A stretch of 64,000 nt of DNA from Takifugu bimaculatus (lineage: Eukaryota; Chordata; Actinopteri; Tetraodontiformes; Tetraodontidae): NCBI GenBank assembly GCA_004026145.2, contig CP034986.1, positions 7,184,929 through 7,248,928 of the forward strand, written 5' to 3'. The notes below the pieces were generated by a model. The model saw only the letters and a list, made by a program, of their open reading frames with translations, was not told the DNA's origin and did not search any database. The translations under genes and the position numbers were made by a program. Positions 51,101-64,000 of this stretch are shown here, in pieces; the stretch's first letter is position 1; every line of letters starts with the position of its first letter.

Positions 51101-54100
51101 GAGATCATGAACTCCGCGGCTAGCTGAATTAGCTTCGGTGTCCCGAAGCGTCAGCGCTATGCCCTCAGGGTGACTCGTTTATTATGCAGGCGGTAAAAGC
51201 CAAGCGGTGCCTTTTTGTTTGTGTGAGGGTGCTTTTTGTGTTTGTCTGAGCCCCGTTGGTCCTTACCAAGCGGAAATGACAGTAATTAACTAAATGAGCT
51301 GCATCTGCACCCAAGGGTGGCAACGAAATGGAGAGAGGGGGAGATGGAAAATTTAAACGTGTGAAGGGAGGGAAGAAATGAGAGAGTGCAGGTGGGGAGA
51401 GGCGTCTCGAACAGGAACAGCAAAAACAGGAAAATGGCAAAAATGGGAGCTTTTTCCATCCTTTTGTTGGCTTGATTGCGGCTCTTTATACAACAGGTAG
51501 GCCGGCCTGAGAGCGACCCCTAGCTCCGTCTCCAGGCCAGTGATTGAGCTTCATGGGTCCCGACTGTGACCCAGAAAAACAGCTTGAATAGTTCCTCCTT
51601 CAGCACTGTAATTTTTTAATGTTTCCTGACGGGTGGGTCTGGGAGAGGACAAAGCTCCGGGCTGCAACGCACTTTCATTTTCATGGTAATGCTGTTGGAG
51701 AGAGCAGAAAAAAGCCTCACTACAGCAATAATAGTGATGCAACACGGTGCTACGATGAGCAGCAGGAAATGACTTTAGGAGCACTGTTAGGACGGCGGCA
51801 GCGTGGTTCCCATGGTGCAACGCGACCAGCCGCTGTACGTCTCCAGCCTGCCCCGTTTCTCCCTCTGTGAGAAGCAGCCTCTCATTTCGTCTCAGCCTGT
51901 GAGTCACCTGAGTCATTCGGGCCTCCGGTTGTGTTGAAGGCCAAATATTGTGACTCTCCGATGGGCCTCAGGATTGCTGAGCGCTGTGCTGAGCGTATTG
52001 TGGGCGTGTGCACGGCGCTAATGGTGCCAGCGAGCCTGGAACTGGCTTTCATGAGCTGGAGTTCAGCCCACTTTGAAAGGAACCCGCAGCTGGAAGCGTA
52101 TCGAGGATCAGAGGCACGTTTGAATATACGTTGATATAGTGAGCAGCAGCGCTCGTGTTTGGAGGCGTCGCTACGCACGATGCGGCGCCTCAGAACCGAA
52201 GCGTCGACGCGGCCATGTATTTAAGACTGAAAATCTGTAACGCAGCACGTGTCCAGTCCACGTCAGGCCTTTAGACTCCAGTTAATTTGTATTTGACAAT
52301 ACGTAATTGCATCGCCTTGTAAAAATTCCATTTTTCAAATGAAGTTTCATCAATGCAGGGAAACCAATTACAACGTTCCAGGGGGATAAAATGCATTTGC
52401 AATTTGAAATATGTGAAAGAAGATTTAAATAATGAGAATATATGTCATAAACCAAGCGCTTGACACCTATAAGGCTGCTGTCATGCTAATGTGCTAAAGT
52501 AATTGCGTTTTTTTTCTCCCTCGGTTTTGCAATCATCAGATGAAAATTTGATAAGTCATCCTCGCTTTTAGTCTGTTTTCGGTGGGTTCTCCACACACGG
52601 AGGCCTGGTGACGGGCAGAGGGGTGGATTTGAAGGTTTGTTCCTTTTAATTCGGTGAGACAAAATGATCCGTCCCTCTTGAATTTGCCAAACATCCCTGA
52701 AATCTGGCCTCCTGTCTGTGGCCGCTGTGCAGCTCCGCTCCGGCGCTGCGTCACGCTGACGACAAGTTGCTTTTCTGCCCTGGCGTCGGTGGAGACCGCT
52801 TCAGAAGGGTGCTTCTTCAAGGTTGTAAGAAGAATCATCTCTGAGGTTAAAGCGGGACCCGGACGGCCTCCATTCAGCGGGATTATTCATGGTGCAGCTC
52901 TGCAGTAATCCTTCCTGTTGTCCTCACGGCCTCATTCATTCCCAGGCTCTCTGCTGTCCTCTCTATCCATCCATCAGTCAAGGCTTCCTCTACGTCTCTG
53001 TTCTCTGTCCGTCTTTGTCTTCTGGGGACACGCGCCCGGTGAAATCGATCAAGTCGCTCCTGTCTGTGTCCCCGTCCTATCCTACACAGCCCCGTCCCCG
53101 CTTCTCCTTGTACACCTCTGGCTGGTATAGACAGGACCATCCATCAGCCTCCCTGACACACACCTCTGCTTTGACATCCAAAGGGGTTTTCTGCAAGACG
53201 TGTGTCCACTCCTCTCGTCTCTGCTCACTCTTTTTATGCCGTGTATCTGCCCGTGCATCCGTTTCTGTCTGACTCGGCACAAACACACCCGCCTCTGCTG
53301 TTTGTGGACTTATTCTCCGTCTCTGCGGCCATGCACGGCGCCGCTTCGTTACCATCAACGCGAAGCCGTCCCTCTCCATCCCTGCACGCATTAACGCCGC
53401 AGGCGCACACAAGCGCGGATGACGACGCTCGCCATTCCCTTATGCGCGATGTAATTAACCTCGAAGCTCCTCCTCCAGCGAGGTGGGCGGCGAACAGAAT
53501 GCACGCCACGCATTGCTGGGCTCATCTTAACGGCATTAAGTGCACTCCACTTGTTGGCTGCAGCGTCAGGAATGAAACGCACCACATACTCGTCTGAGCT
53601 CCAGCCACCAGGCTCGTCAAGCCGTCGCACCGCAGGCTTTTGTGTCTTCATGGCCAAAGACGTCCTCGAGAAGGCTCCGTCCAAAGGATAATTAAACCAA
53701 GTTAAGATAATTAAACATAATTCTCTAAAGGTCGTTTCTTGGCTGTTAAATTCCGAGCCTGGAGATCATCACAATCCCCCCCCCGACTATTAAGATGTAT
53801 TTTCGGTTACTGGGGCAAGTTATGTTTGTAAATGTGCTCCTCCAAGTCTATTAGGGGGACGTGTTGAGTTGTTGAGGTCATCTGCGCTCCAGTTCAGGGG
53901 TCGGGTCGCCTGTCGCTCTTCGCTAGCGTTGCCCGGTTCAGGCCTGCCAACAGAAATTGGCAGGGAAGTGTGACGGCGAGATTACAGGTGTCGAACCAGC
54001 ACAGGTGACTGACAAGCTTAACAAGCAGGCTGTGAGCGGCACTGAGGCTCCATTAGATCGCTCTGCTGCTTCCTGTTTGGGCAGGATGAGAGTGACACCC

Positions 54101-55029
54101 CTTAAAACATTGGAATGTGAGCAGACAACATCCAGGTTGCACACCGGCGTGCTTGTGTGGATTTAGTGCGAGGCGATTGTGTGTAATTAACTTTTAATGC
54201 GCTTGTCGTGAATGAGTTTATGCCCGAAGGGAGGCGCTGCCACGTCCTCTGGGACACGGTCAGACGAGCAACCTGTCTGTCAACATTAAAGTTGGGGCTC
54301 GTGACTGCAGGGAGGGGAGGGGACGGGATTTGGGTCAGGGGCTTAAGATATTTAAGTGTTGATGGGAGGAGGCTGCCAGACTGGAGTGCTAATAGTAGCT
54401 CTGGTATCACTTCCAACCCAGTGGCTGAACGGGGCTTCGTGCCTGCTCCCGTTCTTACTGGATGTCTTCTGCATCACTGGGTCGCCTTGGTTGCGACGGC
54501 TGTTCTGTGGCCGCGGCCTGGATTTCTGGAGGTTTATTCCGCATCCTCTGTGCCTCCGGACAGCGCTCTGCTTGACTCATGTTTAGCGATTGTCTTCCAG
54601 CTGGGTGTAATCCAACATTGATGGCACTTATCTGAGCTGCGCTGATCTTCTTTGGCACAGAGGGGAACCAACAGGATCACCGCTCTCGTGTGGCACTTCT
54701 GGCAGGCAAATGCCAACAGGGGCAGGAGTCGATGTCGGGAAGAAGTGCTGGGAACACGCCAGAGCTAATAAGATGGTGCTGTACTGTAGAGTTAGTTTGC
54801 AGCTCCGACAGCAGCCTGCGTTGTATCGCACTTTTCTCCTCAAATCACAGCTGCTCCTACGTATATGGTGCTTTCGATGCCCTTGGTGGTTGTGTAATCG
54901 GTGAACGAGCATCTGGCTACAATAAAGCATGCAAGGACACAGGAAGTGTGTGAGGAGGCGCGGGTTTCAGTGTGCTAGCAGCGGCCTTGTAGTTTACCAA
55001 ACAGCTGGCAAGGAAAAGACATTTCAGGA

Positions 55030-55062
<33 letters not shown>

Positions 55063-58000
55063 ACCCCTGCGTGGCGAGGAAGAGCGGGCTGTCAGGGAGA
55101 CCGGTCATGGTTGCAGGAAGCCCTTCCCCCCTCTGCAGGCTGCAGGTTGCTAAGCTAGCTCTGTCACCTGTGTGCAGCGTTTCCATACATTAAATGTTGA
55201 GAGGAAGGATAAAACTTGTGTTGGCGTCGGGTTTTAGAGCGTCTCCTCTCAGAGCAGCGAGATCCCCCTGAAGGCTGCTGCTGAGCTGCCTGACTGGAGT
55301 GTAACGTTGTAAATGCATTTAAATTCAGCCTTCACTTGGTCCTTTTATTGTGCTTTCTGCCAGTTTTTCCAGTCTGATGCTCCAGGGTGTGTGGCCTCTT
55401 ACGGAGAAGCTTGTTCTGACAGTCGGCTGCTCTTCGGCAGCAGATTTTCCATGGACATGATCAATAAACGTGTCGATTAATCCTAATTCCACAATTTTAA
55501 AAATTGTGACTGGCGTTCATGCTGCAGCGTGAAGATCTTTATCGTGTCTGCAAAGCAATTAAATTTAGTTTACCTTGAAAATGTGTCTCCAGGAATGTGT
55601 TAATGGACGTTAACACAGGAGCAGCTTGAGGCTTTGTGAAGAAAAATACATTGAGGCGATAAACGTCAACACGGTCGTAGCAAAAAACACTCCGTTGAAT
55701 TCTGACCTCGAGCAAAGGCGGGAATGAAGTCAGGCATCCTGATGTTTTTCCTTTATTACTTAATTATACAGGATTGGATGTTCTGGTCCACTGAGACGAG
55801 CGAATGTGGCGTTCTTCACATTAAAAAGAAAAAAAAAATTATTTAGTTTCCAATTGTGCGAGTCATGTGACTAGACATGTCAGACAACGTGGTGTGAGTG
55901 TGTAATTCTGTGTTTAATGAACGTGTCTGTAGGTGTCGGCTGGTTGTAATTGCCAGAAGAATCCAGCTTCCGGTGGGATTAGATCCTAGAACAATTAAAG
56001 CGGCAGCAGATTCCTCTTCAAACATGAGCGTTGTAATAAATATCAAGCCTGGCTCGTGGTCTCCTGAGCTTCGTCTCTGGGTCTCAGCTTAATTATGTTC
56101 CAGTGGGAAATTAGCAGCGCTGCATTGTCTCATTTCTTTGATTATCCCTGTTAGTTTATTATTACCGATACAGGCGTTTCATGGCATGTCCCTCTGTGCT
56201 GGACAGCGTAGCCGTTCTCCCGTCTGTTAGCTGAATCTCGTCCCCGTTGAGCTGCAGGAGGCATCGCTTTAGATAATCATCTCATTATTTATTCACCACT
56301 CAGTAAGTGGAGGGTGGAGGACGTCCACGCTAACAGTTTTTAGCGTTCCAGGTAATTAGCGCTGCAGCCAAGTCTGACAGAACAGCTCCCCCCCCCGTCA
56401 ACGGGTTCCTCGTGTTCCCGTTGTGTCTTTTGAAGAAGTGGGATTGCCGTTTTCGCTCGGTGCCTCCTGAACCGTCGCCACAACGTTGCAACGCTCTGTC
56501 ACCAAGATGGAGGATGCAGATACAGAAACATATGAATTAATCTGCCTCTTTTCTTCGCTGGCCGGGCTCCCCGTCGTGGTCGCGGCGGATCCTCGGCGTC
56601 CGGTGTTTTATTTGCCGCTGTGCTTTAAGCCCGAGCGACAAAGGGAGGCCCCAGTTTGGGACGCGTCACTCATCGGTCGCAAAAATGGCGGCGCGTGTCG
56701 TTCCTGGTACGCTTGAAATGCAGGTCGGGAGGCGTGACTGCCCTGCGAGGCCCTGGCAACCGACTCTGACAGGTGGAAAATTGTCCCCACGAGCCGTTAT
56801 TAAACAGGAAGTGAGATAAAGGACAGCAGAGGAGCGTGCATGCACATGCACATGCACAGGGAGCAGGGAAGCAGTGCACTGACACCAGGCTCATCGCTGT
56901 GGCTAATTTAGCTCCACGGCTAAAGCACGGACTCCCGCAGCGTTAGCCTAGCAGAGCAGATGCCCATGTCAGGAGTGATGGAGCAGCCTGGAGGGGGACA
57001 GGACTGTCCATCCTGTCTGAGGCTCTGTGCAGCCTGTCCTCCTTGTCTTTTCTTCCTATTCAGGCAGGAGGATTACAGCAAAGAAAGCAGCAAAGCCAGC
57101 AGCGATGGGATTATCGAACAGCAGCAAAGGGATTAGAGCAGAAAGTTTCACCTCAGTGCAGCGCAGAACCCCCCCCCCCGCCCCCCACGGTGCCTGTTCT
57201 GGAAACTCATGTAGGGGTTAGACAGATTCTGCCACATGACCCGAGGATATTTCAGAGCCTTTTCAACAGAGTTCACAGATCTCTTCAGTGGGTTCCGGGC
57301 AGACAAAGGCTGGGTGCAGCCCAGAGACGTAGCAGAGGTTTTTCAGATAAACCGGCACTAGTCATTAAACGCTTTCAGTCAGGGATCCAAACGGGAAGTG
57401 TAGTCGACCACCTCAGACCTGGAAAATCCAAGCTTTTCTTCCTATTTTACGTTCACAAACGGCTCAGTTTATACTTCAGCGTAGCTCTCAGCTACCTCTG
57501 AAACTCTAATTTCTTTCCATTAGACTGTCGATCTGGTAACCGGTGTTTTACTGGTGGTTAATTGTCTAAAGAGAGCCTAGGAATGCTGGCCTTCCTCAGC
57601 TTAATTGCTGTGTAGGGTTTTTATTTTTTGTGTTTAGTTCTTTAATTGTTTTGTATTAACTGGTAAGCAGCACTGTCGGGCTGCTATGCTCAGAAATTTA
57701 TTCAACTCGCAGCGCTGTTTACAGAGAGGCTTATTCTCATCTTTATCCTCTTTTCTGTTTTTTTGGGGGGTTTATCTGTTGGAAAAACTGGACTCTCATC
57801 TTTGTGCTTAGCTGCTAGTGGAGGGCTTTGCTAAAACACATTTGGACGTGTTCTCCTGGTATTCAGGTGGCTAGTTCTGTGGAGATGCATCAGGAGGCTC
57901 TCATTTGCTTGTGTAACACCGGGGTAATCGCATGTGACCAGAACCAGGACCGAGTGGGCCCCGTCTGGCCTCTGGAGTGCTTATGAATAAAGATAGAGGT

Positions 58001-58650
58001 GTCGTTGTGTTTTCGGCACATCAACATGCTAATCAGGGCAGTAGCATGCACACTGCCATCTTCCCTATTCACATATGCAGATTTGAAGAAGATATTAATC
58101 AAAGCTGCCACTCATGTCAGCTGACAAGTGGGTCAGAACATCCGTTGTGTTACATGATTGCCCCTGTGGTTTAAGCTGATAAGGCTCCTGCTGCTCCTTT
58201 ATTCTGATCCTGCAGGGGTCTCCCCCTCTAGTTAGCGCTTGGGAATTGTCCGCGAGTGGATTACTGTTGCCTTTTTAATCTGCTTCACTGAGACCGTGAG
58301 AAGGTCATGATTGGTGACTAATAGTGGAAGTGTCAGCTGATCAATAACACCAGCTGAGTGATGGACCTGGTTGGTTTAATGAGGTTAATTGGAACCTAAT
58401 CAGGCCCTAAAACATCTGCTGATGGAGACAGCGCCATCCAAATGCACCACGACATGCAGCTAGCATTGTTGTGGTAATACTTGCGTGTGCGTGACTTTGG
58501 AGAAGGTACCGTTTATTTGCTGTGTTCAGCTGTGGGCTCAGTCTGTTTGAGCAGAGAGATGAAAATATCCGCGGTGAGGTCGCGGGTGTTTGTACGAACC
58601 AGCCTCCGCTCGTCTGTTTAGCTCCTATAAGACAGAACGCACCAACGCGC
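48144..58650. other. Gene desert, about 10.5 kb, no coding exon seen
   Basis: I see no conserved protein exon, RNA gene or transposon here. The open frames are short and lack splice support or family similarity. Scattered elements include a dense homeodomain-type TAAT cluster at 48594-48624, a (GT)n tract at 55034-55061 and several short C runs. Such length without genes is unusual next to the compact left half. Confidence 0.45.
55034..55061. repeat. (GT)n microsatellite
   Basis: About 28 bp of GT repeats in the gene-free interval. Confidence 0.95.
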
Positions 58651-59561
58651 TGCAGTTTTAATTAGTCCACTTTATTTAGTTGCTGAAACAAAAACCAGCC
58701 TGTCTTTTGTGTTTATTTCCCTTTTTATGCCATCTAGTTGGACTTCAGAGAACTGAAAACAAATTACAGCAGATGTTTTAAGAATGAAAAATGAACCAAA
58801 TCCAGACCAGCTCACCATTATATCCCTGTTTGTGCTCTTAGATGCATTCAGGTCCCTCCAGACAGTGGGAAAACACAACATTGTCATTAGTGAGGCTGTT
58901 ATTAGTGCAGGAAACACTAATGGACTTTATATCAGTCTTTGTCATCATGTCTACATTTACAGAATGAGTAGTGGGGCCCAACGTTAGACACAATTAGAAG
59001 GTGCAGTTGCAACATGGCTGTTTTCTAATTTGCCATGAAGATGCATAGTTGAAAAGGAGCTTCGAAACATCTGGATTAGGGGAAGTCAAATGTAACGGTT
59101 ATCTTGTGCGCTTTCATGATTAGCTGAACATTTGCTGCAGGATTAAGGCTGAAGTTTGTCACCTCACCCTAAAATGTCTGTCTGGTTTCCCAGGTAACGC
59201 TGGACAAACTGGGAGTGTTGGGTTCTGTTTCGCTCGTGTGAATACTCTAGTTGAGCTCGATTAACTGAGACGAACACGCTGCTAACTAACATTTAAGGCT
59301 ATGATTTAACGGAATGTTCATATATTATGTCAGTCTAAAGTTACTGTGCACAGACGACTAACTGTCCCAGCGACACGTTAGAGATTAGCAGTAATTAAGC
59401 AGCTTCTAATGATATTTTACGCCGTTAGACGTGTATCTCAGCCAGTATGTACAAGGTGAAGGCCAAAATGTCCAGCAGCGGTGCCACAAGAGCTCCGTCC
59501 TCCCCGTCCTCTGGGATCAAATCTCTGTAACTGCCTCCACTCCACTTCCTCCTCCCTCACT
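58651..59561 (-). other. pcx: Pyruvate carboxylase 3' UTR with polyadenylation signal
   Basis: On the minus strand an AATAAA (plus TTTATT at 58671-58676) lies about 890 bp past the stop, a plausible 3' UTR end. No coding exon is seen between them. Confidence 0.4.
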
Positions 59562-62500
59562 CTATTCCTCAATTTCCAGTATCAGGTCGTCTCCCTCCAG
59601 GGAGGAGTCGGGCACCACGTGGACCGCCTTCACTGTGCCGCTCAGCGGAGAGTTGACCACCGTCTCCATCTTCATGGCTGAGAGGACACACAGCGGCTGG
59701 CCCTTCTCCACCTGGGAGTAACACAACAAACGGGGAAACGTTTCATTCAACGTGGGGGGAGGGGGGTGAGCGGAAACATCAGAGACGAAACTGACCTTGG
59801 CTCCCACTTCCACCTTCACCTCCAGGACTTTTCCAGGCATTGGCGCTCCCACCTGACCCTTGATGGACTTCTGAGCCTTGGGATGGAACTTCATTTCCTG
59901 CAGGACCAAACAGGGACGTCATCACACATCGACTAGCAGGAGCGTCCAGGCCACACTGGACTATGTAACGGCCATTAATAATAAAACAATGAGATCTTTT
60001 ATCAATTCATGAGCACAGAGGCACTGCCACCGTTCATTAACCAGGGGGTGTCCATCCTACCAGCTGCTTTTACCCGGTCCAAGTACTCCATGACACCAGT
60101 ATCGGACTCGGTAACCGGGCCTGCGTGACCTCAGCGGTACGGAAGAGGTGGTTCTGAGAACGGAGCCGACGGGTCTGCGTACCTTCATGGCCACGGTGTC
60201 TTTAACCAGCACAGATCTCAGCTGTCCGTTCAGCTCAAAGAAGACCTCCCTCTGGCCGGCCTTGTTCAGGTCACCCAGCGCCAGCGCCTTGATGTGGAGG
60301 GTCTTCCCCCGCTCCAGCTCCACCTGAGATTTAAAGGAAAGAGGGGGGGGGGGTGAGGAGGAGGGAAGCGACAGACATGAGATTAGCTTTGAAATTTTAA
60401 AGTCTTCCAATTCCAGCAAAAGCGATAAAGAGCGACTGCAGAGCTGGCTGAAATCAAGACGGCGAGGTTGGTGGCGTGAAGCGGTCACTTTTCTCTCTGT
60501 TATGCAGTATATCCCAGCATGCACTTGGTCCGGGGCAGGCGCCTCTCTGGCCTGATGGCTCTACTTTAAAGCGTCTACCTTCACCACAGATCAACCACGA
60601 GGCTGCTGACACTGAAACAGCGTCCGGGCTGACAGGAGATCCCAATATTTGTCTTTGAGACGCGTCTGTATATCAAAGCGAGATAAGACGAGTCGCCTAC
60701 TGACCGACCAACGCCAACAGAAGCTAGCTAATGATGTTAGCATTCCCGTCTCACACCTCCCTTCAAATCTCTGGGTGGAAACCCGTTTTTCCATTTATCC
60801 GTGTGTGAAGGCTCCTCCCTCCCCACCCAGCTTCCCCAGGCCTCTCACGTACGCTCGGTGGATCTTTTCTGTTTATTCACCTCTCCCTTGACCCTCTCCA
60901 TCAAATTATTTTTGCTTTTCACATTTCCATCGCCCTGCTGAGGCTCCGTTGGTGATCCAGGAGTCTCCGGGCAGACTAAAATACACACGGAGTGGATCCG
61001 CGTCTCGTTCTCCGGCAGTTCTGACTAAACATTTGTCTCCACACGTGGCAACACACCCCTGCATGCTCTTCCTCTTCATCTCCTTCACACTCAGATTCTC
61101 TCCCGCCTGCTTTTTTTTTGCGTCTCCCCTGACAGCGTTCTCCCAGACAAAAGTGCCGTCTCTTTTCCCGCTTTGTTTCGTCAAGACGCCGCCTCTACAA
61201 GAGTACCCATGAAAAATACAGCGAGGGCCTCTTTGAAGATCTGCCTCTCATTTACCAAGCGTTTGAAGCACATTTTGTCTCTACATACACAATATTCTGC
61301 TTTCATAGCGGCTACAAACAGCAGCGGCGCCGCCACAGACGCTGATCTTTCATTATTTTTGGGAGAAAACCTGATATTAAGTCCTATGTTTCCTAAAGCT
61401 CCTAATTGATTAGGAAATACTATTAACAACTGGTGTCTGCTGCACGTGGGCGCGGCGCCGGTCCGTCGCTGCTTTCACAGTCTGTCAGAAACTCCATAAA
61501 GGCATTTGAAATCAATAAAAGGCTGCTGAAGCCACGTCGGAGCGCCGTGATCCTCCGCGACACCGTCTGGTGCATTATGCATGATATACGTGCGCTCTGC
61601 CCCATGGCGCCGCAAGATCCCACCCAAACAAGCTCTCGCCCGCCATCGCCAACTTAACTCAGCTCAACTTGATCACCGGGGGTCACTGACGCGTCACTGA
61701 TTGACAGCGTCCGGAGTCGTCAGCAGCGGCCCAGAGGTCACCAAGCCCCGCCCTCACACAGGACACCCTGGCCCTCCCAGGCATTTCCCCGCAGTGGTAA
61801 TTGGGCTTCTCCCAACTGCGGCAGCTCCGACCGCACTCTGAAATTTTCCATAATGATCCGAGGATGCGGAAGGACACCTGAAGTCCGTCACATATCAGAT
61901 TGTTGCTGCGGCCCTGGAGGAATTCTGCACAGCCTGGAGAGTGAAAACTGCACTGTTTTTCCCTCCCCGCCACTAATTGGACTGGATCCGGTGGGGAAGG
62001 GGGGGGGGTGCCCATCGCCATGACAACAGGGAGGATTGTTTCATTTGTGTTCGGGACAAAGCGGAACGTCTGAGTGTTCTCAAAATGATGAGAGTCGTGA
62101 GGGGAAGCGGGAAAGGTAACTGTTACGCTGGGAAAATCCTGACTGGCAGCTCTTCCGCTGGAGGAGGGCGTCGATGACAGGCCGAGCACGGTGTTTACCA
62201 ATTCCACGTTTTAAAACAAACGGCACGTCTGTCCATCCCAACACATTGAGGATCGTCGGGAACATTTTTGAGATGAGATTTGGTAAATTTAGATGGAACG
62301 ATGCCCTCCAGCCTCGGCTGAATGAATTGATCCATCATTCCAGTCTGATTTAATGGAATGACGAAGTGTGAAGGGGGAGGCTGCCTTTCCATAATGTCAG
62401 TGGAACAGCAGGGTCTCCATACTCCTCATAATCTATAAAAATCAATTAACAGCAGCCTGGAGTGAGTATCTGGCAGGAGTGCGACACACTAGCCTTTAGC

Positions 62501-63700
62501 TAACATCAGAGCATTTAGGATTTGGGATTAAACGGGACAGAAGGCAGACAAAAACACTCCACAACAGTCGTCTCAGGCTGTCTGAGCACCTCGCACGGCT
62601 GCCATCTGCTCACAGTGACGCCGCGTTAATGTGCACAAAAACAACCCGTTTGTTTAGACGTCGGCTCATCCTCTCCGACTCACAACCGGGTCCAAAATAT
62701 TCCGTCCACGTTGATTCGCAAACGTCTTTGTTCCAGCGCTCAAGTCAAAATGGGAAGTGCTGCCAGAAGGCTGCTAATACCAACAACAACGGCTGCAACT
62801 CATTGGGATCATTCCCAGCCTCTTTGTTCAGCTAACACTTAGCATGTTGCTACCACACGCCACTGTCTGCCTGGAATTTCCCTCCTGTCTCGGAGAGAAT
62901 CCGACATTCCTGGGCGCAGCTCGTGTGTTCTATTCCTCCGCGGACGCTCATCTGCTTCCCTTCGGGGAGGCCGGGGTCACGCTGACGCCGTCGGCTTTGG
63001 GGGGAGACCAGAGACCACGGAGTCTGAGTGCTGGGAAGGCTGCCGGATCAGCGGCGCCGCGGCTGGACCTTTGATAGTGAGTTAGTATCTCCGACCTGCA
63101 GAGCTGCGGAAAACCACATTCCCCCGATAACATCTGGACTCTAGAGGTGTAACAAGCACGCTAATGGGATAATGCTATAAACGCTCGTTAGTGCTGAGCG
63201 CATTCTAACGCGGTTCGGTGATCCGGTTCTGGCTCTGGGGAGTCGGGCGTTTACCTCAAACTCCTCGGCGATCTTAGGTCCGTCCAGGAACAGCCTGGTG
63301 CTGAGACAGTCGACCGGACCGAAGTTGGCTGCGGAAACAAAACACATCAGCTCAATTAAGGCGGAGAAACTCAAAGTTCCCTCAGGAATGATATGAATGA
63401 GGCCGACGCCCCGGCGCGTCTTCCTTATTCAACCCATCAAATTTAACTGACTTCGTTAAAGATTCAAGCTGCAGGTTCTGCTCGTCTGTCCCGGTCCGCC
63501 ACCCTTGAACCCCCCCCAAACTTACAGGTGAATTCCTTGAATTCCTGGAACACCTTGGGATACATGGCCGCCGACATCACGTCCTCGGGGGTGATGTCGT
63601 CGTCGTGGGCGGCCCGCAGCTGCTCCTCCAGGGCCTTGAAGTCCAGGGGGGGCAGAGAAGCACCGGGGCGACCCTCGATACGGGGGAGGCTCTTCAGCAC
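59562..63700 (-). CDS. pcx: Pyruvate carboxylase, C-terminal exons with biotin carrier domain (5' part outside window)
   Basis: Pyruvate carboxylase is the mitochondrial biotin enzyme that makes oxaloacetate from pyruvate. Five exons of its C-terminal end are present: 63700-63526, 63328-63255, 60323-60183, 59897-59796 and 59711-59562. The phases close exactly (249, 141, 102 and 150 nt). They encode the end of the carboxyltransferase/PC-specific region (RIEGRPGASLPPLDFKALEE, ITPEDVMSAAMYPKVFQEF), then RLFLDGPKIAEEFEVELERG, GQREVFFELNGQLRSVLVKD and the biotinyl domain (KGQVGAPMPGKVLEVKVEVG), with the biotin-accepting lysine in LSAMKMETVV and a final LEGDDLILEIEE. The intron between 63255 and 60323 is 2.9 kb, much larger than the others. 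The N-terminal biotin carboxylase and the remaining exons lie beyond 64000. Teleosts often have more than one copy, so the paralogue letter is left open. Confidence 0.95.
60324..63254 (-). other. pcx: Large pyruvate carboxylase intron
   Basis: The 2.9-kb intron separates the exon ending EEFE from the exon starting VELERG. I see no nested gene in it. In mammals LRFN4 is nested within the PC locus, but no leucine-rich-repeat frame is present here. Confidence 0.6.
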
Positions 63701-64000
63701 CTGGAGGCAAAAGGACAGAGTGAGGAGGAGAACCGGGAACAGCTTCCCGAGGCTCATTCTGCACGCCATCAAAAGGAGAAAAACACGTTTAGCATAAAAG
63801 GATCCTCATTGACATCTTCACCAGCCTTTGTGGTCCTACGTGCACGTGTGGCTCGATGTCTTCTGACAAATGGGCCCAGCGCGGCGCTATTAGTCACAGA
63901 GCTAACGGTTCAGAGCTGGTTGACTCAACTGTGTGTGTGGCTTCTCATTAACGTGGCCTCCTCTGAGAACGTCTTACACACTAAGTGCCACACACACACA
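63701..64000 (-). other. pcx: Upstream pyruvate carboxylase intron, truncated by the window edge
   Basis: Sequence upstream of the acceptor CTTTTGCCTCCAG at 63701 shows no further conserved exon before the window ends. It finishes in a short CA tract. Confidence 0.5.

Noticed and set aside
53077..53684. Cluster of overlapping open frames on both strands
   Set aside because: All are GC-driven, mutually overlapping and without recognisable domains or splice signals.
56486..56716. 76-codon open frame with a good ATG context
   Set aside because: No splice support, no family similarity, and overlapping minus-strand frames of equal length argue that it is chance.

Overview
The window is vertebrate nuclear DNA, almost certainly from a teleost with a compact genome. 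Coding exons are split by many introns of about 70-130 bp with GT-AG ends, there are numerous (CA)n and C-run microsatellites, and the proteins are clearly vertebrate. A pufferfish-like (tetraodontiform) species is the best guess from intron size and gene density, but the species cannot be named from this sequence alone. I recognise no transposon, tRNA or rRNA gene.

Layout: slc10a7 3' exons (+, 99-1106); reeld1 (-, 6415-2944); a gene-free stretch; a short znf827-like gene (+, 9753-14653); about 3.9 kb of 3' UTR and intergenic DNA; otud4 (+, 18580-24806, 21 exons); abce1 (-, 30186-26849, 18 coding exons summing to exactly 600 codons); anapc10 (+, 32145-33079), which shares a head-to-head promoter with abce1; a TMEM151-family gene (+, 35062-40985); about 18 kb with no protein gene but a candidate spliced non-coding transcript near 47.1-48.1 kb; and the 3' end of pyruvate carboxylase (-, 63700-59562).

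The first six genes are all members of the human 4q31 neighbourhood, with orientations relative to their neighbours kept (otud4 and abce1 convergent, abce1 and anapc10 divergent, slc10a7 and reeld1 convergent). The last two, TMEM151 and pyruvate carboxylase, correspond to human 11q13. The junction lies between about 33.3 and 34.6 kb. The genes do not form one pathway: they cover ribosome recycling (abce1), the anaphase-promoting complex (anapc10), deubiquitination (otud4), transcription and chromatin (znf827-like), a Golgi/membrane carrier (slc10a7), a reeler-domain membrane protein (reeld1), a membrane protein of unknown role (tmem151) and anaplerosis (pyruvate carboxylase).

Most notable points: the znf827-like gene lacks two of the zinc-finger clusters expected of ZNF827 and carries a tandem array of sumoylation-like K-x-E motifs; three otherwise intact genes (otud4, tmem151, reeld1) each need exactly one base removed to stay in frame; a predicted multi-exon non-coding unit lies in the gene desert; and there is a junction between two ancestral synteny blocks. 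Exon coordinates come from reading splice signals and protein similarity by eye. Where the codon arithmetic closes, I say so.
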